In this document: positions 27,538 through 37,367 of the stretch, piece after piece | How positions within the stretch are numbered: position 1 is the first letter of the stretch | How the letters are laid out: the number at the start of each line of letters is the position of its first letter | Assembly (NCBI GenBank): GCA_902762955.1 | Contig: CACWQH010000007.1 | Location: 1 to 64,000, forward strand | Direction: 5' to 3' | DNA: 64,000 bases | DNA from: an uncultured Lachnospiraceae bacterium | Lineage (GTDB): Bacteria; Bacillota; Clostridia; Lachnospirales; Lachnospiraceae | Translations under genes and position numbers: made by a program | Notes under the pieces: model-generated | What the model was told of the DNA's origin: nothing | Seen by the model: only the letters and a program-made list of their open reading frames with translations | The model's database searches: none

Positions 27538-28152
27538 ATGATAAAGCCAATAGATATTAAAACTCAGAAGTTTAAAAAAGGTATTTTCGGTTATAAGGCA
27601 GCTGATGTAGATTCATTTGTAGATTCAGTTTACAGAGCATATGAAGAAGTATATAACGAGAGAAATAAATTTGAAGAAGATTTAGAAAAGCTTAATTCTT
27701 CATTACAGGAAAACCGTCTTAAGATGTTTGAATTGGAAAATCAGGTTGCCAAGGCTGATAATGCTTCATCTTTTGATGATTCCGAAGCTAAGAAGAAGGC
27801 TGATGAGATTATCAAAAATGCAGAGGCACAGGCTGCCAAGATAATTGCAAATGCTAAGGCAGAGAGTGAGAAGATTGAAAATAGTGGAAAGACCGCAGAG
27901 CCTGTTAAGGATACCATCAAAATGAAGGTTAAGGAAGAACCTAAAGAAGAGCCAAAGGTTGAGCCTGTTAAGGAATCAGCTTCATCAAGATTCTTTAAGA
28001 AAGCTGAAGAAGATGTTAAGCCGGCTGCAAGCTCAAGTGATGAAGATGATGATGAGATTTTCGTTGGTGAAATTGAAGATGCCAGAAAGCCTGACAGAAT
28101 GATGATAGGTGACGGCGAAGAGGAAGAAGAAGCAGATTTCGAATTCTTATAA
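27538..28152 (+). CDS. DivIVA-domain coiled-coil protein
   Basis: 204 residues. The N-terminal 60 residues match the DivIVA/GpsB membrane-binding domain: IDIKTQKFKKGIFGYKAADVD followed by a coiled coil (about 25-75). A second helical segment rich in Ala/Lys/Glu (about 85-125) and an acidic tail follow. DivIVA proteins gather at curved membrane (poles and septa) and organise cell division or growth. A strong GGAGG is upstream and a terminator follows, so it is probably a single-gene unit just ahead of ruvAB. Confidence 0.82.
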   Translation: MIKPIDIKTQKFKKGIFGYKAADVDSFVDSVYRAYEEVYNERNKFEEDLEKLNSSLQENRLKMFELENQVAKADNASSFDDSEAKKKADEIIKNAEAQAAKIIANAKAESEKIENSGKTAEPVKDTIKMKVKEEPKEEPKVEPVKESASSRFFKKAEEDVKPAASSSDEDDDEIFVGEIEDARKPDRMMIGDGEEEEEADFEFL

Positions 28153-28163
28153 GATTAAAGACA

Positions 28164-28198
28164 GGTGTTGCCAATAACAAATCGGCAGCACCTTTTTT
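28164..28198 (+). terminator. Terminator after the DivIVA-family gene
   Basis: Stem AGGTGTTGCC / GGCAGCACCT (one G-U pair), then TTTTTT. Confidence 0.9.
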
Positions 28199-28227
28199 AC
28201 AGTAAAAGCGTAGAAAGGATTATTTAT

Positions 28228-28827
28228 ATGTACGCATATATAAAAGGAACTGTTGAGAATATCGATGTTGACAGCTTTATCATAGATAATAATGGTATAG
28301 GTTACAGGATATTGACAAGTACAAATGTAACCTCAAAGCTTAAGCTGCATGATCAGATAACCACCTATACATACTTAAATGTAAGAGAAGATGATATGAC
28401 CTTGTTTGGCTTTTTGTCAAATGAAGAGGTTGCTGTATTTAAGCTTTTGATATCAGTCAGCGGTATCGGGCCAAAGGTAGCATTGGCAATTATGTCACAG
28501 CTTACTTTAGATGAGCTTAGAATTGCTGTAATTTCCGAGGATTATAAGGCTATAGCCAAAGCCAATGGTGTCGGTCCTAAAACTGCGCAAAGAGCGGTAA
28601 TAGAGTTAAAGGATAAATTTAAGCTTGAGGATGTGTTTACAGGAAGTGATATGTCAGATGACTTGTCAGATTCTGCCAATGATGATATTATTACTGAAAC
28701 AGCCATGGCACTTACAAGTCTTGGATATTCCAATGTTGAGGCGCTTAGGGCGATAAAGAAAATTGAAGGTGCCGATAAGATGTCCACCTCGGAGTTGTTA
28801 AGTGCTGCGTTAAAGAAATTGATTTAG
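28228..28827 (+). CDS. ruvA: Holliday junction branch migration protein RuvA
   Basis: 199 residues from ATG 28228 (AAAGGA upstream); an earlier in-frame start lies inside the terminator. RuvA tetramers hold the four-way junction for the RuvB motors. The OB-fold start MYAYIKGTVENI, the tandem helix-hairpin-helix region ISVSGIGPKVALAIMS and ANGVGPKTAQRAVIELKDK (about 70-135), and the C-terminal UBA-like ALTSLGYSNVEALRAI domain are visible. ruvB follows after about 85 bp. No ruvC is present, as usual in Firmicutes, where RecU serves. Confidence 0.96.
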   Translation: MYAYIKGTVENIDVDSFIIDNNGIGYRILTSTNVTSKLKLHDQITTYTYLNVREDDMTLFGFLSNEEVAVFKLLISVSGIGPKVALAIMSQLTLDELRIAVISEDYKAIAKANGVGPKTAQRAVIELKDKFKLEDVFTGSDMSDDLSDSANDDIITETAMALTSLGYSNVEALRAIKKIEGADKMSTSELLSAALKKLI

Positions 28828-28912
28828 ATTTATACAAGATAATATGTATTGAAACTTGTATGAATTGTTTCATTTGATGATAAATACTGATTGTGACAGG
28901 AAAAATATATAT

Positions 28913-29920
28913 ATGGAAAGAATAATAAACGCCGACATTATGCCGGAGGATGATAAAATTGAACAGGGATTAAGACCGTCTTACCTGACAGAATATATAG
29001 GTCAGGAGAAGGCTAAGAAGAATCTTAAGGTTTTTATTGAGGCGGCTAAAAAGCGTAAGGAATCACTTGATCATGTGCTTTTATACGGACCTCCCGGACT
29101 TGGCAAGACAACACTTGCTGCTATAGTGGCAAATGAGATGGGAGTCAATCTTAAGATTACTTCCGGACCGGCCATAGAAAAGCCGGGAGAGCTTGCGGCG
29201 ATTCTTAACAGCCTTTCTCCAAATGATGTTCTTTTTATAGATGAGATTCACAGACTCAACAAACAGGTTGAGGAAGTCCTTTATCCGGCTATGGAGGATT
29301 TTGCTATAGATATTGTTATTGGTAAAGGAGCGGGTGCACGGTCTATAAGACTTGAACTTCCAAGGTTTACCTTGATAGGAGCCACGACCAGAGCCGGTAT
29401 GCTTACAGCACCTTTAAGAGACAGATTTGGTGTTGTAAACAGACTTGAGTTTTATAATATAACAGAGCTTATGCAGATTATTGTCAGGTCAGCCGGAGTG
29501 CTTGGAGTTTCCATAGATGATGAGGGAGCCTTGGAGATAGCAAAAAGATCAAGAGGAACACCCAGACTTGCCAACAGATTTTTAAAGAGAGTCAGAGATT
29601 TTGCAGAGGTTGAGCATAGTGGTAAGATTGATTTTAATGTTGCCAAGGAAGCTCTTGACAGACTGGATGTGGATTCTCTTGGACTTGATAATACCGATAG
29701 AAACATCCTCGAGACGATGATTTATAAATTTAACGGCGGTCCTGTCGGCTTGGATACGCTTGCAGCTGCCATTGGTGAGGATTCAGGTACCATAGAAGAT
29801 GTTTATGAGCCTTATCTTATAAAAAATGGGTTTATTAATCGGACACCTCGTGGTAGAATAGTTACTGAACATTGCTATAAGCATTTCGGACTTGAGAATC
29901 TTATAGCACGTGAGGATTAA
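28913..29920 (+). CDS. ruvB: Holliday junction helicase motor RuvB
   Basis: 335 residues from ATG 28913 (AGGAA upstream), the normal length; the ATG at 28856 adds an atypical leader. AAA+ ATPase: Walker [10 protein letters not shown], Walker [10 protein letters not shown], sensor-1 GATTRAG, arginine-finger region LRDRFG, and the C-terminal winged helix ending in [16 protein letters not shown]. It pumps DNA through RuvA-bound junctions during recombination repair. Part of ruvA-ruvB-zapA. Confidence 0.97.
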   Translation: MERIINADIMPEDDKIEQGLRPSYLTEYIGQEKAKKNLKVFIEAAKKRKESLDHVLLYGPPGLGKTTLAAIVANEMGVNLKITSGPAIEKPGELAAILNSLSPNDVLFIDEIHRLNKQVEEVLYPAMEDFAIDIVIGKGAGARSIRLELPRFTLIGATTRAGMLTAPLRDRFGVVNRLEFYNITELMQIIVRSAGVLGVSIDDEGALEIAKRSRGTPRLANRFLKRVRDFAEVEHSGKIDFNVAKEALDRLDVDSLGLDNTDRNILETMIYKFNGGPVGLDTLAAAIGEDSGTIEDVYEPYLIKNGFINRTPRGRIVTEHCYKHFGLENLIARED

Positions 29921-29961
29921 CTTAAGATATAAAAGTATTTATAATACAAGGAGATAAAAAA

Positions 29962-30366
29962 ATGGCTAATAAAATTGATATACCTGTAGTAATTAACGGA
30001 AAGGTTTATACATTGAGCGGATATGAAGGAGAAGATTATCTTCAGAATGTTGCCACTTATATAAATGGCAAAATAGCCGAATGCAAGACCTCTGACCAGT
30101 ACAGACGTATGAATACTGAATATCAGGGTGTTTTACTTGCGTTAAATATCGCTGATGATTATTTTAAGGCTAAAAATCAGGCTGATAATATGGCTGCCGA
30201 GGATACTACTAAGGAACAGCAGCTGTATGATTTAAGACATGAGGTTATCGAGGCACAGATTAAGCAGGAGTCGGCACTTAAGATGATTGAGGAATACAAG
30301 GAGCAGATCAATGCTCTTCAAAGAAAGATTATTCAGTTAGAATCTGAAAAAGGTAGAAATGACTAA
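29962..30366 (+). CDS. zapA: ZapA-like cell division protein
   Basis: 134 residues. The N-terminal beta-strand/helix domain with INGKVYTLSGYEGEDYLQNVATYINGK and the QYRRMNTEYQGVLLALNIADDYF helix match ZapA, which bundles FtsZ filaments at midcell. The second half is a coiled coil (about 75-134). AAGGAG precedes ATG 29962. The stop overlaps the U32 start by one base, so translation is coupled. The following FtsW/RodA and PBP genes support a cell-wall/division role. Confidence 0.87.
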   Translation: MANKIDIPVVINGKVYTLSGYEGEDYLQNVATYINGKIAECKTSDQYRRMNTEYQGVLLALNIADDYFKAKNQADNMAAEDTTKEQQLYDLRHEVIEAQIKQESALKMIEEYKEQINALQRKIIQLESEKGRND

Positions 30367-32711
30367 TGTTAAATTCTGATATAGAAATTCTTGCACCATG
30401 TGGTTCATTTGACATACTTAAAACTGCCATCAAAGCAGGCGCTGATGCCTGCTATATAGGCGGCAGTAGATTTGGTGCACGTGCATATGCAGATAATGTG
30501 TCCGGCGATCAGCTGGAGGCTGCAATCGATTATACCCATATTCATGGGAAAAAGCTTTATCTTACTGTAAATACGCTTATTAAAGAAAATGAATTATCGG
30601 ATGCTTTTGATTATATCAAGAACTGTTATGAAGCAGGTATTGATGCTTTTATCGTGCAGGATTTGGGACTTTTTAAGCTGATACGTGATAATTTTCCGGA
30701 TATTCATATCCACTGCAGCACACAGATGAATATCACATCATATCATGCAGCCCGCAATATGAAAGAACAGGGTGCATCAAGAATTGTTACAGCAAGGGAA
30801 ATGTCGATTGACGAGATAAAACGCATTAAGGATAATGTGGATATAGAAATTGAGACCTTTGTTCACGGTGCCATGTGCTACTCGTATAGTGGTCAGTGTC
30901 TGATGAGTTCGCTTGCTGGAGGTAGAAGCGGCAACAGAGGCAGATGTGCACAGCCTTGCCGTAAATGCTATGACGGAGAGTACATTTTATCCATGAAGGA
31001 TATGTGTGCTTTAGAGCTTATTCCAAAGCTTGCCGATGCAGGTATTGATTCCTTTAAGATTGAAGGCAGAATGAAAAATGAATATTATGTTGCATCGGCG
31101 GTTGATGCATATAAGGAGCTTACGCAGGATTATTTAAATGGAACATTTTCTAAAGATAAAGCTTATAAATATAAATTTAAGCTTGCCAATATATATAATC
31201 GCGGCGGCTTTTGTGACGGATATTTCTTTATGCATAACGGACCTGATATGATCTCAAAAAAAAGACCAAACAATCAGGGTGTGTTGATTGGAAAACTTAA
31301 TGAGATAAAGGATGGAAGGGTTTTAATTAATCTAAACGAAGCCTTGTATAAGGGCGATGTCCTTGAAATCGGTTTAAATAACGGTGAGACTATTGAGATT
31401 ACATCAGGGCAGGATGGCATTGCCGGAAGCAGTGCTTGGTTAAATGCTCCTAAAACAAAATTTATCGTAAAAGGACAGGATATATATAGAACAAGATGTA
31501 ATCATATATTGGACGAGATCAGTAAAATATCTGCAAAAAATAAAATTGGACTTACAGGAATATTTACTGCAAGGGTTGGTGAGCCGCTTTCCTTTGAAGT
31601 TAAAGCAAAAGATCCTATATCTTTTGACCGGAATGAGGATACACTTACTGTAAAAGTTATGGACGAGCTTGTCCAAAAATCCAATAAAATTAAAGCAGAC
31701 ATTGTACAGATTGAAAGTAAAATTAATCAGTTAAAGGATACGGATTATTATTTTGACAAGCTTGATTGTTTTATAGATGAAGATGCTTTTGTTCCGGCAG
31801 GTCTTATAAAAAAGCTTAGAAGAGAGGCGGTTTCAAAGCTTGAGGAAAGGATTGTTTTAAGTTACAAGAGAAAAGATAAATCAATCAAAACCTTTGATGA
31901 TTATTACAGATGTGGTGAGCAATCACATCATAATACTAAAAAATGTTTGAAGATAGGTGTAAAAAACATATTTCAGCTTGAAGCAATACTAAAATACCCT
32001 GATATATACGGTATATATATGGATAAAAATTTGTTTAAAGCTATGCAAAATACACCTTTAATCGATACTGTTTATAAAAGAAATATCAGGATATATATGG
32101 AATTGCCTTATGTTATAAATGGCGGATTTGATTATAAGAAATATGTGGAGGATATTTCCTTTGACGGTATATTTGTAAGAAATATAGATGCATTTTCCTG
32201 CGATATAGACTATAATAAGGATATTGTTTTTGGAGCTGGACTTTATGCTTATAATAATCTTGCAAGAGCCTTTATAAAGGATAATAAAGCTGTAACCTTT
32301 GAGTTACCAAAGGAGCTTAATCTTAAGGAAATATGTATGCTTGATGATTCTTTATCAGAGCTTTGCATATATGAATACCAACAGGTTATGCTTACTGCAA
32401 ATTGTATTAAAAAGAGCAGAGGCTGTTGTAATAAAAAGGAAGATGTAATAAGGCTGAAGGATGATAAAGCAAATAGCTTTTATGCATTATCTGTTTGTGA
32501 TGAATGTGTAAATGTTATCTATAACGGTATTCCGTTCCTATGCTTTGACAAAGATGATATAATAGATAATTGTAAGGCTTCCTTTTATCGTATCAATTTT
32601 ACGATTGAGGATGAGGCGATGATAAAAGCAGTATTGAATTATTATTTTAAAGGCATAAAGCCGGATATGACTTTATTTACAACAGGACATATGTATAGAG
32701 GAGTAGAATAA
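30366..32711 (+). CDS. Peptidase U32 family protein, two-domain (RlhA/YrrO-like)
   Basis: 781 residues. The N-terminal domain carries the U32 signature: ETFVHGAMCYSYSGQCLMSS near 160-180 with further Cys in RGRCAQPCRKCY and SFKIEGRMKNEYYVA near 228-242; these cysteines are thought to bind an iron-sulfur cluster in RlhA-type enzymes. A long C-terminal part (about 380-781) has the DUF3656-like collagenase-family extension. Homologues include 23S rRNA and tRNA hydroxylation enzymes as well as proteins annotated as proteases, so the reaction here is uncertain. It sits in the zapA-ftsW/rodA-pbp operon. Confidence 0.88.
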   Translation: MLNSDIEILAPCGSFDILKTAIKAGADACYIGGSRFGARAYADNVSGDQLEAAIDYTHIHGKKLYLTVNTLIKENELSDAFDYIKNCYEAGIDAFIVQDLGLFKLIRDNFPDIHIHCSTQMNITSYHAARNMKEQGASRIVTAREMSIDEIKRIKDNVDIEIETFVHGAMCYSYSGQCLMSSLAGGRSGNRGRCAQPCRKCYDGEYILSMKDMCALELIPKLADAGIDSFKIEGRMKNEYYVASAVDAYKELTQDYLNGTFSKDKAYKYKFKLANIYNRGGFCDGYFFMHNGPDMISKKRPNNQGVLIGKLNEIKDGRVLINLNEALYKGDVLEIGLNNGETIEITSGQDGIAGSSAWLNAPKTKFIVKGQDIYRTRCNHILDEISKISAKNKIGLTGIFTARVGEPLSFEVKAKDPISFDRNEDTLTVKVMDELVQKSNKIKADIVQIESKINQLKDTDYYFDKLDCFIDEDAFVPAGLIKKLRREAVSKLEERIVLSYKRKDKSIKTFDDYYRCGEQSHHNTKKCLKIGVKNIFQLEAILKYPDIYGIYMDKNLFKAMQNTPLIDTVYKRNIRIYMELPYVINGGFDYKKYVEDISFDGIFVRNIDAFSCDIDYNKDIVFGAGLYAYNNLARAFIKDNKAVTFELPKELNLKEICMLDDSLSELCIYEYQQVMLTANCIKKSRGCCNKKEDVIRLKDDKANSFYALSVCDECVNVIYNGIPFLCFDKDDIIDNCKASFYRINFTIEDEAMIKAVLNYYFKGIKPDMTLFTTGHMYRGVE

Positions 32712-32712
32712 T

Positions 32713-34125
32713 ATGATAAATATTATCTGCGAGATTTCCAAATATCTGATAATTATATTTATGGTGCTTTATACTATCAAATGCTTCACCATACTTTCCG
32801 CATCAGATGAGGAAAAAAGGAAAAAGAAACTTAATAAACAGATTGTATATGTGTTTTTAATACATTTTCTATGCTACCTTACCTTATACCTTAGGATGGG
32901 AAGTATCAAACTTCTAATCTTTTATGCGGTACAGATTTTTGTGGCAGTTTTTTACATGGTTGTTTTTCATTCGATATATAAGGATTCGTCCAGACTGTTG
33001 ACCAACAATACAGCATTTTTACTGTTAATCGGATACACTATACTCACACGACTTGATTTCGCGCTTGCGGTTAAGCAGTTTATCTTTGCAACGGTTGGAT
33101 TGGTAATAACAGCATTTATACCATTTATAATGGACAGATGGAGAAATTTAAGAAAATATGGAGTCTTTTACGGCATTATAGGTATTATGTTCCTTTTGAC
33201 GGTCTGGGTTCCGGGACTCGGTATAGAAAAGTATGGTTCGAGAAACTGGATTAGCATGCATGGATTTACGCTTCAGCCTATGGAGTTTGTAAAAATAATA
33301 TTTGTAATGTTTGTTGCAAGTATGCTGGTTAAGGCAAATACCTTCGGAGATTTATTTTTAAATGCGATTATATCCGCAAGTTATATGGGTGTACTTGTGC
33401 TCGAAAAGGATCTTGGTGCAGCGGTTATTTTCTATGTAACCTATGTTTTTATGGTTTATCTTGCGACCTCAAGACCTATATTTTTGATTGGCGGACTTGG
33501 ACTTGGAGTTTTGGCGGTAGTCGGAGGATATACTTTATTTAAGGATTCTTTATTCCGACATGTTATGGTCAGAGTTGAGGCATGGAAAAATCCGTTTGCC
33601 CATATAGACACAAGTGGATATCAGGTTTCCCAGTCGCTGTTTGCCATGGGTACCGGTGGTTATGTCGGTTCCGGACTTGGAAGCGGTAAGGCAGACACAA
33701 TACCCGTAAGTGAAAGTGATTTTATATTCTCGGCTATCTGTGAGGAACTTGGTGTAATTTTCGGACTTGCGTTAATACTTGTAATAATTAGTATATTTAT
33801 ATCCTTTGTAAATATATCAATGAAATCAAGAAAGGCATTTTATAAATATATTGCATTTGGCTATGCATCCATATATATGCTTCAATCATTTTTAAATATC
33901 GGAGGTGTAACTAAATTTATACCTTCAACGGGAGTAACACTTCCACTTGTAAGCTATGGTGTAAGCTCGGTTTTGAGCACACTGATTGTGTTTTCAATAA
34001 TTCAGGGTGTATGTGTAATCAGTAACAAAGAGGCGGCTAAGAATGAAAAGGAAAAAGAACGTATCAGGGCAATTAAACAACAATATGAATATAATGCAGC
34101 CTACAATCCTTACGGACAGGGATGA
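32713..34125 (+). CDS. FtsW/RodA/SpoVE-family glycan polymerase
   Basis: 470 residues with about ten to twelve membrane helices. SEDS proteins polymerise lipid II into glycan strands with a partner class B PBP. Family marks are the GIEKYGSRNWISMHGFTLQPMEFVKI stretch near 173-198, VLEKDLGAAVIFY near 230, GYQVSQSLFAMGTGGYVGSGLGSG near 305-325, ESDFIFSAICEELGV near 335 and PSTGVTLPLVSYGVSS near 400. A cytoplasmic N-terminal extension with about four extra helices precedes the core. The pbp gene overlaps its end by 83 bp, consistent with a cognate pair. Confidence 0.92.
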   Translation: MINIICEISKYLIIIFMVLYTIKCFTILSASDEEKRKKKLNKQIVYVFLIHFLCYLTLYLRMGSIKLLIFYAVQIFVAVFYMVVFHSIYKDSSRLLTNNTAFLLLIGYTILTRLDFALAVKQFIFATVGLVITAFIPFIMDRWRNLRKYGVFYGIIGIMFLLTVWVPGLGIEKYGSRNWISMHGFTLQPMEFVKIIFVMFVASMLVKANTFGDLFLNAIISASYMGVLVLEKDLGAAVIFYVTYVFMVYLATSRPIFLIGGLGLGVLAVVGGYTLFKDSLFRHVMVRVEAWKNPFAHIDTSGYQVSQSLFAMGTGGYVGSGLGSGKADTIPVSESDFIFSAICEELGVIFGLALILVIISIFISFVNISMKSRKAFYKYIAFGYASIYMLQSFLNIGGVTKFIPSTGVTLPLVSYGVSSVLSTLIVFSIIQGVCVISNKEAAKNEKEKERIRAIKQQYEYNAAYNPYGQG

Positions 34126-35581
34126 GGAATTTCTTGAAAAGGAAAAGCAAAGGGCTGAAAACAACAGGATTAAAAATAAGCCGATACTTGTTATCACGTA
34201 CTTTATGGTTGCTGTTTTTGTCGGTATGATGGCTTATGTTGTATATTTTATGCAATTTAAGGCAAGTACTGTTATTGCCAATTCAAGAAACAGCAGGCAA
34301 AATTCCTTTGCTGAGGTTGTTGAACGTGGTGATATTATAACGAGCGACGGAGTTGTGATTGCTACAAGCGAGACGGACGAAGAGGGTAACACTACAAGAA
34401 GCTATCCTTACAGCAATATGTTTGCCCATCTTGTTGGATATGACAGCTACGGAAAAACCGGTCTTGAGCTTCAGGCTAATTTTTATCTTTTAAGAAGCCA
34501 TATTAATATTGTTGAAAGAATATATAAGGAAATTAAAGAAGAAAAAAATCGTGGCGATAATGTTATAACAACTGTCAATTTTAAGATGCAGGAGGCTGCA
34601 TATAATGCGCTTGGCAGCTGCAACGGTGCGGTTGTTGTTATGGAACCGAAGACAGGTAAGATTCTTGTTATGGTTTCCAAGCCGGATTTTGATCCAAATG
34701 ATATAGACAATGTATGGGCTTATCTTCATTCCGAAGAAGGCTCTGAAAGTACAGTTTTGTTAAATCGTGCAACACAAGGACTATATGCACCCGGTTCAAC
34801 CTTTAAGGTTGTAACTATGCTTGAATATATAAAAGAGCATCCATATGATTATGATTTATATTGCTATAATTGTTCGGGTAGCGAAATATATGCCGGAGTA
34901 AATATACATTGTTATGATTCGACTGCACATGGTCAGGAAAGCTTGGGAGATTCTCTTGCATATTCGTGTAATGCTTCATTTGCCAATATCGGTATGGGAC
35001 TTGATTTCGGTGCATTTAACCAAACTGCGGAAGGACTTCTCTTTAATTCGGATCTGCCTTATGATGGTGAGTACAATAAATCTGAATTTGTTATAACAGC
35101 AGATTCACCAAGGGATGCCATGCCACAGACTGCTATAGGTCAGGGTGATACAAGGATTACACCTTTGCATAATCTTATGATTGTATCTGCGATTGCAAAT
35201 GGCGGAGAATTGATGAAGCCTTATATGATTGATTCGATTGAAAATGATGATGGTGCAAATGTTAAGACCTTTAAGGGAAAATCCTATGGAAAACTAATGG
35301 ATTCAAATGAGGCAGCTATTTTAACCGAATATATGAAGGGCGTATGCGATTATGGTACAGCTGCAAGATATTTTAATGGTGCGGCTTATGATGTGGCAGG
35401 AAAGACAGGTACCGCCGAGTACGATAATGAAGGTAATTGCAATTCATGGTTTATCGGCTTCAGTAATCCTGACGATCCTGATATATGTATAAGTGTAGTT
35501 GTTGAAGATTCCAACAGAAATGGTGTCTCTGCATCCGCGGTTGCAAAAGCGGTTTTTGATACTTATTACAACTTGAAATAA
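34043..35581 (+). CDS. Class B penicillin-binding protein (FtsI/PbpA-like transpeptidase)
   Basis: 512 residues from ATG 34043 (GAGG upstream). This start overlaps ftsW/rodA by 83 bp; ATGs at 34085 and 34094 lack ribosome sites. One N-terminal membrane helix (about 47-70) follows a basic cytoplasmic tail; the dimerisation domain begins at ERGDIITSDGVVIA. Active-site motifs are Ser252-x-x-Lys255 (GSTFK), Ser308-Cys-Asn310 and Lys454-Thr-Gly-Thr. It cross-links peptidoglycan outside the membrane with the SEDS partner just upstream. Shorter than many FtsI proteins, resembling Bacillus/Clostridium PbpA-type; no PASTA domains. Confidence 0.93.
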   Translation: MKRKKNVSGQLNNNMNIMQPTILTDRDEEFLEKEKQRAENNRIKNKPILVITYFMVAVFVGMMAYVVYFMQFKASTVIANSRNSRQNSFAEVVERGDIITSDGVVIATSETDEEGNTTRSYPYSNMFAHLVGYDSYGKTGLELQANFYLLRSHINIVERIYKEIKEEKNRGDNVITTVNFKMQEAAYNALGSCNGAVVVMEPKTGKILVMVSKPDFDPNDIDNVWAYLHSEEGSESTVLLNRATQGLYAPGSTFKVVTMLEYIKEHPYDYDLYCYNCSGSEIYAGVNIHCYDSTAHGQESLGDSLAYSCNASFANIGMGLDFGAFNQTAEGLLFNSDLPYDGEYNKSEFVITADSPRDAMPQTAIGQGDTRITPLHNLMIVSAIANGGELMKPYMIDSIENDDGANVKTFKGKSYGKLMDSNEAAILTEYMKGVCDYGTAARYFNGAAYDVAGKTGTAEYDNEGNCNSWFIGFSNPDDPDICISVVVEDSNRNGVSASAVAKAVFDTYYNLK

Positions 35582-35620
35582 TAATTGAGGCTTTATATTT
35601 GCATTATGCAAATGATTTCC

Positions 35621-35649
35621 TTGCTATATATATTAAATTTTGTTATAAT
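35621..35649 (+). promoter_or_regulatory. Promoter of the Nudix gene
   Basis: TTGCTA (35621-35626), 17-bp spacer, TATAAT (35644-35649) with upstream TG (extended -10). Confidence 0.75.
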
Positions 35650-35697
35650 GTTTGAGATATATGACACACCAATCTATATGATGCAGGAGGAATTGCA

Positions 35698-36150
35698 ATG
35701 GTAGAAGCAACAAGCTGTGGTGGTGTGGTAATCTTTCGAGGCAAGGTGTTATTGCTTTATAAAAATTACAAGAACAAGTATGAAGGCTGGGTTTTACCTA
35801 AGGGTACTGTAGAAAAGGATGAGGAGTACAATGAAACCGCTTTAAGAGAAGTAAAAGAGGAAACAGGCGTTGCTGCTCAGATTATAAAGTACGTAGGAAA
35901 AAGTAATTACACATTTAACACTTCATCTGATGTAGTGAACAAGGATGTACACTGGTATCTTATGATGGCTGACAGCTATTACAGCAAACCACAAAGAGAA
36001 GAGTATTTTATGGACTCAGGTTACTATAAGTTTCATGAGGCATATTATCTTCTTAAATTCCCAAATGAAAAGCAGATACTTGAACAGGCATATTCAGAGT
36101 ATATGACGTTAAAACAAAATAATCTGTGGGGAAGTAAGAAGTATTTCTAA
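35698..36150 (+). CDS. Nudix hydrolase
   Basis: 150 residues. The Nudix box G-x5-E-x7-REVKEETGV is intact in LPKGTVEKDEEYNETALREV (about 33-58), which binds the metal for hydrolysis of nucleoside diphosphate-linked compounds. The N-terminal EATSCGGVVIFRGKVLLLYK strand resembles diadenosine polyphosphate (Ap4A) hydrolases and MutT-like housekeeping enzymes. Substrate not determinable. RBS AGGAGG, own promoter, own terminator: a single-gene unit. Confidence 0.88.
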   Translation: MVEATSCGGVVIFRGKVLLLYKNYKNKYEGWVLPKGTVEKDEEYNETALREVKEETGVAAQIIKYVGKSNYTFNTSSDVVNKDVHWYLMMADSYYSKPQREEYFMDSGYYKFHEAYYLLKFPNEKQILEQAYSEYMTLKQNNLWGSKKYF

Positions 36151-36173
36151 AAATATTCAATTTGAATATCAGT

Positions 36174-36203
36174 AAGCCTCAGAGTATTTTCTCTGAGGCT
36201 TTT
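36174..36203 (+). terminator. Terminator after the Nudix gene
   Basis: Stem AAGCCTCAGAG / CTCTGAGGCTT around a short T-rich loop, then TTTG. A smaller A/T hairpin ATATTCA / TGAATAT precedes it (about 36153-36169). Confidence 0.88.
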
Positions 36204-36230
36204 GAAATAATCATGAAGGGTGATTTTTTT

Positions 36231-37316
36231 ATGAATTATAATGATGAAAAGAAAAACGTTAATTCGGATGAATTATCTGATAATGAAAAAATTAATGAAG
36301 CTTCATCAAAAATAGATGATATTGATGAATTATTGGAAGAATCATACAGATTACTTGGTAATAATAATTCGGATAAAAAAAATACCGATAAGGAAAATGA
36401 CGAGAAAAAGGATTTTGAAAAAAATGAAGAGGCAATAAAAGAATCAGGAAAAGAGTCTTCAAAAGCTGTTACAAAAAAATCATCTAAATCAAAAAAGAAA
36501 AAGCTTTATAAAACATTGTATATTTTAGCCATGACCATTCTTATAAGTATATTTGTCGGCTGTTCCATATATCTTATCGTATATTTCTGGCAGGCTAAGA
36601 AGATTGATAAAAAGGTTGATGAGCTGAAAGAAATGATAGTTGATGCTGATGATTCTGATTATGAAGTAGCGGAAGAAGAGACCATTGTTGATGATTCCGG
36701 TAAAAAAATTGAATTTGTGTATGTAAATGGTACAAAGGTTCAAAAGAAGTTTGCAAAAATATTTGGTGATAACAATGATTTTATAGGATGGTTAACTATA
36801 TCGGGTACAGAGATAGATTATCCGGTTATGCAGACAATGGATGATGAGGAGTATTATCTTCACAGAGACTTTGATAAGAATTATAATGGCAACGGAACAT
36901 TGTTTGTAGATACGGCTGCAGATGTTTCAAGACCAAGTGATAATATGATCATCTATGGACATAATATGAAAAACGGAAAGATGTTCCATGATATATTAAA
37001 GTATGAGGATGAGGAGTTTTATAAATCACACAAATATATTCAGTTTGATACCATATATGGTGATGGCAAATATGAAGTTATAGCAGCATTCAGAACTGAA
37101 ATATATGAGAAGGACTATTCCGGTTTTAAATATTATACCTTCTTTGATGCAACTGTACCGGAGGATTTTACACAGTTTGTGGTCGAATGTCAGGAGCGAA
37201 CTCCTTATTCAATTCCTGTTTCAGCATCCTTTGGTGATAAACTAATAACTTTATCTACCTGCGCTTATCATGCTGATGAAGGTAGATTTGTAGTTGTTGC
37301 AAAAAAGATTGAATAA
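36231..37316 (+). CDS. Class B sortase
   Basis: 361 residues from ATG 36231 (AAGGGTGATT upstream); the longer frame from 36162 runs through the terminator. An acidic, Lys/Asn-rich cytoplasmic segment of about 100 residues precedes one membrane helix (about 97-119). The sortase fold starts near 155 (FAKIFGDNNDFIGWLTISGTEIDYPVMQ). Catalytic His lies in IIYGHNMKNGKMFHD, Cys344 in LITLSTCAYH and Arg352 in EGRFVVVAKK. It anchors sorting-signal proteins to the wall or pili. The unusually long charged N-terminal tail is uncommon; no LPXTG-type substrate is evident nearby. Confidence 0.9.
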   Translation: MNYNDEKKNVNSDELSDNEKINEASSKIDDIDELLEESYRLLGNNNSDKKNTDKENDEKKDFEKNEEAIKESGKESSKAVTKKSSKSKKKKLYKTLYILAMTILISIFVGCSIYLIVYFWQAKKIDKKVDELKEMIVDADDSDYEVAEEETIVDDSGKKIEFVYVNGTKVQKKFAKIFGDNNDFIGWLTISGTEIDYPVMQTMDDEEYYLHRDFDKNYNGNGTLFVDTAADVSRPSDNMIIYGHNMKNGKMFHDILKYEDEEFYKSHKYIQFDTIYGDGKYEVIAAFRTEIYEKDYSGFKYYTFFDATVPEDFTQFVVECQERTPYSIPVSASFGDKLITLSTCAYHADEGRFVVVAKKIE

Positions 37317-37326
37317 TAGTGAGTTA

Positions 37327-37355
37327 TTGACATAAAATATAAAATATGTTATATT
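37327..37355 (+). promoter_or_regulatory. Strong promoter of tRNA-Leu
   Basis: Consensus TTGACA (37327-37332), 17-bp spacer, TATATT (37350-37355); predicted start about 6 bp before the mature tRNA. Confidence 0.85.
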
Positions 37356-37367
37356 TTCACTTGTTGA

